Below are positions 1 to 4,904 of a stretch of DNA of 5,299 nucleotides, piece after piece (the first letter of the stretch is position 1; each line of letters begins with the position of its first letter). The notes beneath the pieces were generated by a model. The model searched no databases and was not told where the DNA came from. It was given only the letters and a program-made list of their open reading frames with translations. The stretch covers positions 1-5,299 of the forward strand of contig CALZLL010000043.1 of the NCBI GenBank assembly GCA_945788325.1. Direction: 5' to 3'. The translations under genes were made by a program, and so were the position numbers. The stretch is from an uncultured Clostridium sp. (GTDB lineage: Bacteria > Bacillota_I > Bacilli_A > RF39 > UBA660).

Positions 1-9
1 TGTTATAAT
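1..9 (+). promoter_or_regulatory. Extended -10 promoter element for the 39-905 gene
   Basis: Bases 1-9 read TGTTATAAT, a perfect TATAAT -10 hexamer (4-9) preceded by the TGN extension. Transcription would start near base 16, giving a leader of about 23 nt. Any -35 box lies outside the window, so the promoter is only half visible. The same nonamer occurs on the minus strand upstream of scpA. Confidence 0.65.
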
Positions 10-38
10 AATTAACAATTAAAAAACGAGGGAAAATT

Positions 39-905
39 ATGAAAAAAATATATTGTATAATAAAAAACTTAAATGGTGATATTTTAACTATTAATAATAA
101 TGGAAAGCTTTTATTACCTAATTTTATAATTAATAACGAAAATCATGAAAGTTATCTTGTAAGTATTTTAAAAAATGAATTTGGTTTAAAAATAAAAAGA
201 GAATATTTAATTTTAAAAGAAGAAAATGATAGTAATTTATATTATTTATGTGAAGAACCATTTAACAATAAAGAGTTTAATATTGATGATAAAAAGAAAA
301 AAAGTATATATTGGATACCTGTTTCAAATTTAAAGGAAGTTTTACCAAAAGAAGATAAAATAACATATGATGCCTTAAGTAATATTTTACATTCTAAATT
401 CTCTTTTTCACAAAAAGAAAGAAATGAAATGGAAAAACAAATAAATGATGCTAAAGAAAAAAATGATATTTTAACTTATAGTTATTTATTAGAAGAAATG
501 TTTTGTTTGATGACAAATGATTTAAAAAGATTAGAAGAAAGTAAAGATTATTATTCGAAAGAATTTTTTAAGCAAATATGTTATGATTTAAAACTTATGT
601 GTGAAAAAGAAGCTAATACCATTTCTTTAAACGACATGACTTATGATGAAGCTAAAATAGCTGGCAAAGAAATAGAATGGAAATCTAAATTTTATAGAAT
701 ATATAATATGGTAGCTAGATTTTTACCACCTGTACCAGCTAGAAAATTAGATTATTTAGAAGAAGGTTATAAATTAGAAGGTAAAGATGGATTAACTATA
801 AATATATTAGTAGATTTATATAATAGATATAAAGATTCTTCTTATGAAGAAATAAGAGAAGATATGTTAGCTAGAAGAAAAACTAAAAAAAACAAAAAGA
901 AATAA
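39..905 (+). CDS. Degenerate Nudix-like domain protein with helical lysine-rich C-terminal region
   Basis: A 288-residue soluble protein; the start ATG follows a GAGGG ribosome binding site (28-32) by 6 nt. Residues 1 to about 117 look like a Nudix fold: two N-terminal strands, LLLP before the box, box-like residues 28-50 with correct spacing, then YWIPVSNL (91-98), which resembles the usual W-[IV]-P segment after the box. Against the Nudix consensus GX5EX7REUXEEXGU, the first glutamate (E34), the last glutamate (E47) and the GL pair (49-50) are kept. The initial Gly is Asn, the RE pair is Ser-Ile (42-43) and the first of the EE pair is Asn (46). Metal-dependent hydrolysis is therefore doubtful, and a binding or scaffold role is possible. 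Residues 120-288 are mostly predicted helical and charged, with a hydrophobic FLPPVPARKLDYL stretch (228-240) and a very basic tail ending NKKK. I do not recognise this C-terminal part. The gene is monocistronic within the window. Confidence 0.75.
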   Translation: MKKIYCIIKNLNGDILTINNNGKLLLPNFIINNENHESYLVSILKNEFGLKIKREYLILKEENDSNLYYLCEEPFNNKEFNIDDKKKKSIYWIPVSNLKEVLPKEDKITYDALSNILHSKFSFSQKERNEMEKQINDAKEKNDILTYSYLLEEMFCLMTNDLKRLEESKDYYSKEFFKQICYDLKLMCEKEANTISLNDMTYDEAKIAGKEIEWKSKFYRIYNMVARFLPPVPARKLDYLEEGYKLEGKDGLTINILVDLYNRYKDSSYEEIREDMLARRKTKKNKKK

Positions 906-925
906 TCTTAAAGTTATTTCTTTTT
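894..925. terminator. Bidirectional terminator shared by the 39-905 gene and the slipin gene
   Basis: A perfect 12-bp inverted repeat (AAAAAGAAATAA at 894-905, its complement at 914-925) surrounds an 8-nt loop, TCTTAAAG. Runs of T follow the right arm on the plus strand, and the mirror holds on the minus strand. The stop codons of both convergent genes are the inner ends of the two arms. The stem has only one G-C pair, so it is a weak hairpin. Its position between convergent genes and its flanking tracts are the main support for termination. Confidence 0.6.
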
Positions 926-1699
926 ATTTATACTTTTTACGATTGATTCTACCTTACCTTCGCTTAAAGATTTACCCTCAAAGCTTTTTAATATCTCAAC
1001 TGGTAATGCAAAAATAATAGTATTAGATTGATCAGATGATATATCACTTATTGTGGATAAAGTTCTTAAATGCATAGCTCCAGGAGTAGCACTCATTAAG
1101 TTTGCAGCTTTAGCTAAATTTTCAGAAGCTTCAACTTCACCTTTTGCTTTAGTAATTACTGCTTGTTTTTCTCTTTCAGCTTCAGCAACGCGAGCTATTA
1201 CTCTTTTCATCTCTTCTGGAAGTGATACGTCTTTTAATTCAACGTTTTCTACTTTTATTCCCCATGGATCAGTTGCTTTATCAATTATATTGCATATTTC
1301 AGTAGATATCTTATCTCTTTCAGATAAAAGTTCATCAAGTGATACTGATCCTACCGCATTACGCATGGTTGTTTGAGCAAGTTGTCCTACTGCAAAGTAA
1401 AAGTTTTCAACTTCTAAAACTGCTTTAGATGCATCAAATACCTTGTAGTATATAACCGCATTTATTCTAACTGACACATTATCCTTTGTGATTGCATCTT
1501 GTTCTGGAACATCAACAGCTTTTGTTCTTATATCAACTTTTCTATAACTTTGAAAAATTGGTAAAACAATTCTCCATCCTGGTTTCATTATTTTACTAAA
1601 CTTACCTAATGTAAATTTAATACCTCTTTCATACTGATTAATTTGTCTAATTGATGACAGTATAATAACAATTAAAACTATAATTAATATAATAAACAT
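914..1699 (-). CDS. Slipin/stomatin-like SPFH (band 7) membrane protein
   Basis: A 261-residue membrane-anchored SPFH protein of the stomatin/slipin type. Family members oligomerise on the inner membrane and are linked to membrane microdomains and control of membrane proteases. The exact role here is inferred. Residues 1-16 are one hydrophobic anchor. The SPFH domain follows: QYERGIKFTLGKF (22-34), KPGWRIVLPIF (39-49), VDVPEQDAITKDNVSV (62-77) and DPWGIKVENVELKDVSLPEEM (144-164). A charged Ala/Glu-rich coiled coil spans about 163-200, and the C-terminal SNTIIFALPVE (225-235) is typical of slipins. The length is normal for the family. The ATG has a strong AGGAGG site (1705-1710). It starts 22 nt after scpB ends, so it is probably the last gene of the scpA-scpB operon. 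No NfeD partner gene is present in the window. Confidence 0.95.
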   Translation of the reverse strand: MFIILIIVLIVIILSSIRQINQYERGIKFTLGKFSKIMKPGWRIVLPIFQSYRKVDIRTKAVDVPEQDAITKDNVSVRINAVIYYKVFDASKAVLEVENFYFAVGQLAQTTMRNAVGSVSLDELLSERDKISTEICNIIDKATDPWGIKVENVELKDVSLPEEMKRVIARVAEAEREKQAVITKAKGEVEASENLAKAANLMSATPGAMHLRTLSTISDISSDQSNTIIFALPVEILKSFEGKSLSEGKVESIVKSINKKK

Positions 1700-1721
1700 A
1701 ATAACCTCCTACTTTTATTAA

Positions 1722-2282
1722 TTATTCACTTTCTTTATACTTGGACATAAATAAATCTTTTTCTTCATCACCCATTTCTTGTGGCATTTCTATTTTTGGT
1801 AACTCATCAATTGATGATAAATTAAAATAGTCTAAAAATTTATCAGTTATTTTATAAAGCATTGGTTTTCCAGGTAAATCACTTTTACCAGCAACATCAA
1901 TAAGTCCTCTAAATAGTAACTTTCTTACCATATCCCTAGATGATACTCCACGTATTTCATCTATACCACCAACGGTAATAGGATTGTTATATGCAATTAT
2001 CGCAAGTACTTCTAATGCTGATTGTGATAAAGTACTTGAAACTACCTTATCAACTAAAAGTTCATAATAAGACTTATGTTCTTCTTTTGTAGTTAATTTA
2101 TACTTATTACCTAAATATACTAGCTTAAGACCTCTTTTTTCATCCTCTAAAGATATTTTATATTCATTAATTAAATCTAAAGCTTCTTCTTTTGATACTT
2201 CAAGTAACTTTTCAATATCTTCTAATATTAACCCATCTTCTCCAGTTACAAAAAGTAATCCTTCAAGTATTCCTTGCTTCAT
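1722..2282 (-). CDS. scpB: Segregation and condensation protein B
   Basis: A 186-residue ScpB, the winged-helix non-SMC subunit. As a dimer it binds ScpA and, with SMC, forms the bacterial condensin that organises and segregates the chromosome on the nucleoid. Hallmarks are an N-terminal EGLLFVTGEDGL (7-18), the conserved block LSQSALEVLAIIAYNNPIT (85-103) followed by IDEIRGVSS (107-115), and GKPMLYKITDKFLDYFNLSSIDELP (138-162). The length is typical. I chose the ATG at 2282. An in-frame GTG 9 nt upstream (2291) lies inside the AAGGTGA ribosome binding site (2288-2294), so it is not the likely start. The ATG comes one base after the scpA stop codon, and its ribosome binding site lies within the last codons of scpA. 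This implies translational coupling and matched subunit levels. Confidence 0.96.
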   Translation of the reverse strand: MKQGILEGLLFVTGEDGLILEDIEKLLEVSKEEALDLINEYKISLEDEKRGLKLVYLGNKYKLTTKEEHKSYYELLVDKVVSSTLSQSALEVLAIIAYNNPITVGGIDEIRGVSSRDMVRKLLFRGLIDVAGKSDLPGKPMLYKITDKFLDYFNLSSIDELPKIEMPQEMGDEEKDLFMSKYKESE

Positions 2283-2283
2283 T

Positions 2284-3027
2284 TTATTCACCTTCTTTTA
2301 AAGAAATAACAATTGCGTTAAAATTATTATCTTGCTTAAGTATTATTTCATCTTTTTTTACCATTTCTAAAATAGATAAAAAACTAATAATTATTTCCTC
2401 TTTTGTTTCTACTTCAAATAATTCTTCAAAATTAACTTTTTTTCTCATCTTTAAAATATTTCTAATTTTAATAACTTTATCTGAAACAGATAACTCTTTT
2501 TTCGTTATCTTAGTAGCGATTGGTTTATCTAGTTCTTTTTTTCTAATAAGAGCATTAAAAGCTTCTATTAAATCACTAATACCAAGGTTTTCTTTATTAT
2601 CCTCTTCTTTAGCATAATAACTTAAATTTTCTGGTTCTTTAGTAAAAACTAACTTTCTTGTTAGCTCTAGTTCCTTAAACTCACTAGTTACTTCCTTATA
2701 TTTTTTATAAGCTAGTAATCTTTCAATTAAAAGTTCTCTAGGATCTTCTTCAAATTCATCTTCATCCATTTCTTTTTTCTTAGGAAGAAGCATCTTAGAT
2801 TTCATCTCAATAAGTTCTGATGCCATTACTAAGTATTCACTTGCCACTGATAAATTAAGTTCTTGCATATTATGTATAAAATCTAAATATTGTCTTGTTA
2901 TTTCTTCTATTTTAATATCATATATATCAATATCTTGTTCTTTAATTAGGTGTAATAAAAGATCTAATGGTCCATCAAAATTATCTAATGTTACCACATA
3001 CTTATTATTTAAATTGTTATCATCCAT
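2284..3027 (-). CDS. scpA: Segregation and condensation protein A (kleisin)
   Basis: A 247-residue ScpA, the kleisin subunit that bridges the SMC ATPase heads and binds the ScpB dimer in the condensin complex. The N-terminal domain carries FDGPLDLLLHLIKEQDIDIYDI (17-38) and ASEYLVMASELIEMKSKMLLP (62-82), both diagnostic. An acidic linker (DEDEFEEDPRELL, 88-100) and a helical middle region bind ScpB in relatives. The C-terminal winged helix (about 200-247) contacts the SMC head. I chose the ATG at 3027 because AGGTGAT (3031-3037) lies just upstream. A longer reading from a TTG at 3069 would run through the promoter -10 box. This is the first gene of the scpA-scpB-slipin operon. The smc gene is not nearby in this window. 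Confidence 0.96.
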   Translation of the reverse strand: MDDNNLNNKYVVTLDNFDGPLDLLLHLIKEQDIDIYDIKIEEITRQYLDFIHNMQELNLSVASEYLVMASELIEMKSKMLLPKKKEMDEDEFEEDPRELLIERLLAYKKYKEVTSEFKELELTRKLVFTKEPENLSYYAKEEDNKENLGISDLIEAFNALIRKKELDKPIATKITKKELSVSDKVIKIRNILKMRKKVNFEELFEVETKEEIIISFLSILEMVKKDEIILKQDNNFNAIVISLKEGE

Positions 3028-3049
3028 TTTATCACCTAATTTCTTAATA

Positions 3050-3078
3050 ATTATAACATATTTAGACAATATTTTAAA
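3050..3078 (-). promoter_or_regulatory. Promoter of the scpA-scpB-slipin operon
   Basis: On the minus strand, TGTTATAAT (3058-3050) is a perfect extended -10. Exactly 17 bp upstream is TTTAAA (3078-3073), a 4/6 match to the -35 consensus. Transcription would start near 3043, about 16 nt before the scpA ATG. This element interleaves with the divergent promoter of the RNHCP gene. Confidence 0.65.
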
Positions 3079-3093
3079 TATATATGATATAAT
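3063..3093 (+). promoter_or_regulatory. Promoter of the RNHCP-domain gene
   Basis: TGATATAAT (3085-3093) is a perfect extended -10. TAGACA (3063-3068) matches 5 of 6 bases of the -35 consensus, at a long 19-bp spacing that an extended -10 could tolerate. The predicted transcription start near 3100 coincides with the GGTGAT ribosome binding site (3100-3105). The leader would therefore be only about 10 nt. Confidence 0.6.
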
Positions 3094-3109
3094 TTAGCTG
3101 GTGATAACT

Positions 3110-3415
3110 ATGAAAAAATTTAATATGATTGATGAAGAATTCATTTGTGAAAATTGTGGTAAAAAAGTAATTAAATTAGGCTATACTGCTAGAGATCATT
3201 GTCCTTACTGCTTATATTCAAAGCACGTAGATATAAATCCCGGAGATAGATCTAACGAATGCAAAGGATTACTTAAACCAATTGACATTGAAAAATATAA
3301 AGATACATATAAAATAATATATAAGTGTCAAAAGTGTGGACAAACGCATAAAAACATAATGGCTAATGATGATGATATGGATTTAATTATTGAATTAACA
3401 AAAAAAAATTGGTAA
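3110..3415 (+). CDS. RNHCP domain zinc-ribbon protein
   Basis: A 101-residue cytosolic protein matching the RNHCP domain family, which is named after a short conserved motif. Here the motif reads RDHCP (28-32). Putative zinc ligands are C13-x2-C16, H30/C31-x2-C34 and C73-x2-C76, with C51 and H39 also available. The family block LYSKHVDINPGD (35-46) is strongly conserved, followed by NECKGLLKPI (49-58). The biochemical role of the family is not established to my knowledge. The zinc-ribbon arrangement suggests nucleic-acid or protein binding, which is inference. I chose the ATG at 3110. An in-frame GTG at 3101 sits inside the GGTGAT ribosome binding site and probably is not used. The gene is monocistronic, divergent from scpA and convergent with the 89-residue gene. 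It ends Asn-Trp inside the terminator stem. Confidence 0.9.
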   Translation: MKKFNMIDEEFICENCGKKVIKLGYTARDHCPYCLYSKHVDINPGDRSNECKGLLKPIDIEKYKDTYKIIYKCQKCGQTHKNIMANDDDMDLIIELTKKNW

Positions 3416-3435
3416 TTTCTTACCAACTTTTTTTT
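3400..3435. terminator. Bidirectional terminator between the RNHCP gene and the 89-residue gene
   Basis: TTGGTAA (3409-3415) and TTACCAA (3420-3426) form a perfect 7-bp stem around a TTTC loop. Nine A residues (3400-3408) precede it and eight T residues (3428-3435) follow one base later, so it reads as an intrinsic terminator on both strands. Both arms contain the TGG-TAA ends (Trp plus stop) of the two convergent genes. Confidence 0.85.
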
Positions 3436-3689
3436 ACAAAACTAACTGATGCTGTGAACATTTTACCATCATCAACATAATTTTCTATTACATCTACATC
3501 ATATTTTTTACTATCTACGCATTCTCTTACCATGTATAATCTAGATAGTAAATCTAAATCACCAACTTTTCCATTAGCTGCAACAACAAATAAATTATCA
3601 TTAGCAAGCGAATCAAAAAGTCTACAATTAAGATTATCATCATTTATACTACATAAAAAACCATTACTTTTTCTTTTTTTTGTTATCAT
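3420..3689 (-). CDS. Hypothetical protein, 89 residues
   Basis: I do not recognise this protein. It starts with a basic segment (MITKKRKS) and has no signal peptide or clear membrane segment. It continues with alternating polar and hydrophobic stretches that suggest a small alpha/beta domain: NLFVVAANGKVGDLDLLSRLY (32-52), then YDVDVIENYVDDGKMFTASVSFV (63-85), which looks like beta strands. Three cysteines (C13, C22, C57) do not form a CxxC pair. I chose the ATG at 3689, preceded by AAAGGGTGA (3695-3703). A GTG at 3698 lies inside that site. A near-consensus promoter directly upstream, a good ribosome binding site and a shared terminator support a real expressed gene despite its short length. 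It lies downstream of rmuC on the same strand and could also receive read-through from it. Confidence 0.65.
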   Translation of the reverse strand: MITKKRKSNGFLCSINDDNLNCRLFDSLANDNLFVVAANGKVGDLDLLSRLYMVRECVDSKKYDVDVIENYVDDGKMFTASVSFVKKSW

Positions 3690-3713
3690 TCTAGTCACCC
3701 TTTCATTTTTATT

Positions 3714-3736
3714 CGCTAAACCCTATTTTTTTAGCG
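3714..3736 (-). promoter_or_regulatory. Leader hairpin upstream of the 89-residue gene
   Basis: CGCTAAA and TTTAGCG (3714-3720 and 3730-3736) form a perfect 7-bp stem around a 9-nt loop, in the predicted roughly 50-nt leader between the promoter and the ribosome binding site. No T-run follows on either strand, so it does not look like a terminator. TTACCC at the predicted 5' end (minus strand, 3741-3736) is also complementary, with one G-U pair, to the GGGTGA of the ribosome binding site (3700-3695). A regulatory fold is possible but unproven. Confidence 0.4.
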
Positions 3737-3746
3737 GGTAATTAGA

Positions 3747-3775
3747 ATAATACCATTATATGTTAGTTTTGTCAA
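3747..3775 (-). promoter_or_regulatory. Promoter of the 89-residue gene
   Basis: On the minus strand a perfect -35 TTGACA (3775-3770) is followed after 17 bp by TATTAT (3752-3747), a 5/6 match to the -10 consensus, with a TGG extension directly before it. The -35 box begins at the base right after the rmuC TAG stop codon. The predicted start is near 3740, giving a leader of about 50 nt, the longest in this window. Confidence 0.75.
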
Positions 3776-4846
3776 CTATTCTTCTTCATGTGTTAAACTT
3801 TTTGTATCAACATTATTAATAGCATCAAATCTTTTTGATATTTTATCAGTAGTTATGTGGATATCATTAGCATCACGACTTACTGCCTCTATGCTTCTAG
3901 ATAATTTATCCCATCTTTCTTTGTATCTTTTGAAATCTATTGCAAGTTTATTTAACTCTTCATGAATTATACTTGTGTATTTATCTTTTTCAATGTTTTT
4001 GATAACAAGTTCAATCGTAGTTAAAGTACTCATTAAAGTGGTTGGAGATGCTATCCATACCCTTTTTTTATAAGCATACTCAATTATATCTGGATGATAT
4101 GCATTAAGCTCTGCAAATATTGCTTCTGCTGGTAAAAACATAATTGCTTGATCACTTGTAACACCTTTTATAATGTACTTACTAGCAATTGCATCAATAT
4201 GTTTTTTAACATCTATTTTAAACTGTTTTTCGGCGTTTTGTCTTTCTACTATTCCTGCTTTTTTATCAATCATTAATCTATAATTATCAAGTGGAAACTT
4301 AGAATCAATTGCAATTGTACCTAATGGTTCAGGCGCAAATAAAACACTGTCGGCTATAACACCGGTGTTAAATGTATATTGAAGTTTATAAATACTATCA
4401 TTGTTCTCCCCAAATACACTTACCAAAATATGTTTTAGATTAACTTCCCCAAAAATACCCCTAGTCTTTTTATCAGTTAAAATAGATTGTAAAGAAATTA
4501 TATCAGTAGATAAACTGTCTATCTTTTTTTGAGCTTCATCTATCTTAGATAATCTTTCTAAAACAGATGCAAAAGTTTTATTTGTTTTTTCAAAATTAAC
4601 ATCTAGCCTTTCATTAACATGATCATTTATCATGTTAAGTTTTTTTTCTATTCGATCATTAAGTTTTTCAAAATCATTATTTAAATTACTATTTACACCC
4701 GATTTAAATTCTCCTAATTCCTTTATCATACTAGTTTCTAATTTACCTAATCGCTCGGTAATATTACTTTCATTAATGTTTTTAGATATAGAAAATATAA
4801 CTAATATAATTAATAATACAAGCAATCCAATTATTATGTACTCCAT
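3776..4846 (-). CDS. rmuC: RmuC family DNA recombination protein
   Basis: A 356-residue RmuC homologue. In E. coli, RmuC limits inversions at short inverted repeats, and the family is predicted to have a restriction-endonuclease-like core; its activity is not well defined. Residues 3-20 are a hydrophobic N-terminal anchor (YIIIGLLVLLIILVIFSI), followed by a long coiled coil (about 28-125). The conserved core holds GIFGEVNLKHIL (130-141), AIDSKFPLDNY (179-189), MFLPAEAIFAEL (236-247) and KRVWIASPTTLMSTLTTIEL (261-280). D181 and K183 are candidate catalytic-type residues. The length is at the short end of the family. The ATG is well set by GGGAGGT (4858-4852). The stop is TAG, the only non-TAA stop seen. 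The YhcG-type gene lies upstream on the same strand, 58 nt away. I see no terminator after rmuC, so transcripts may run into the 89-residue gene. Confidence 0.95.
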   Translation of the reverse strand: MEYIIIGLLVLLIILVIFSISKNINESNITERLGKLETSMIKELGEFKSGVNSNLNNDFEKLNDRIEKKLNMINDHVNERLDVNFEKTNKTFASVLERLSKIDEAQKKIDSLSTDIISLQSILTDKKTRGIFGEVNLKHILVSVFGENNDSIYKLQYTFNTGVIADSVLFAPEPLGTIAIDSKFPLDNYRLMIDKKAGIVERQNAEKQFKIDVKKHIDAIASKYIIKGVTSDQAIMFLPAEAIFAELNAYHPDIIEYAYKKRVWIASPTTLMSTLTTIELVIKNIEKDKYTSIIHEELNKLAIDFKRYKERWDKLSRSIEAVSRDANDIHITTDKISKRFDAINNVDTKSLTHEEE

Positions 4847-4871
4847 CTTTTACCTCCCATATTATATATTA

Positions 4872-4877
4872 ATTATA
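4872..4877 (-). promoter_or_regulatory. Candidate -10 box for rmuC
   Basis: TATAAT on the minus strand (4877-4872) lies about 25 nt before the rmuC start codon, in the 58-nt gap after the YhcG-type gene. No convincing -35 box is found at 16-19 bp, and the TGN extension is absent (TTG instead). In such AT-rich DNA this could be chance. rmuC may instead be co-transcribed with the upstream gene. Confidence 0.3.
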
Positions 4878-4904
4878 CAACATAAATAAAATTATTGATA
4901 TATT

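Noticed and set aside
1053..1376. Plus-strand open frame of 107 codons inside the slipin gene
   Set aside because: It lies wholly antisense to a well-supported SPFH gene, has no ribosome binding site of note, and its translation shows no family features.
2192..2617. Plus-strand open frame of 141 codons across the scpA-scpB junction
   Set aside because: It is antisense to two confident genes. Its Leu/Ile/Ser-rich translation is what antisense AT-rich coding DNA produces.
3028..3069. Longer scpA reading starting at a TTG codon
   Set aside because: It would place the extended -10 box and the ribosome binding site inside the gene and add 14 residues before the conserved start region.
3714..3736. 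Hairpin as a terminator for rmuC
   Set aside because: Neither strand has a T-run after the stem. The hairpin lies downstream of a strong promoter, in a leader position.
3532..3741. Plus-strand open frame of 69 codons with a hydrophobic stretch
   Set aside because: It is antisense to the 89-residue gene and its leader. The hydrophobic run comes from reading the complement of lysine-rich codons, and no start signals support it.
4632..4889. Plus-strand open frame of 85 codons at the rmuC 5' end
   Set aside because: It is antisense to the rmuC anchor and coiled coil, with no ribosome binding site and no recognisable domain.
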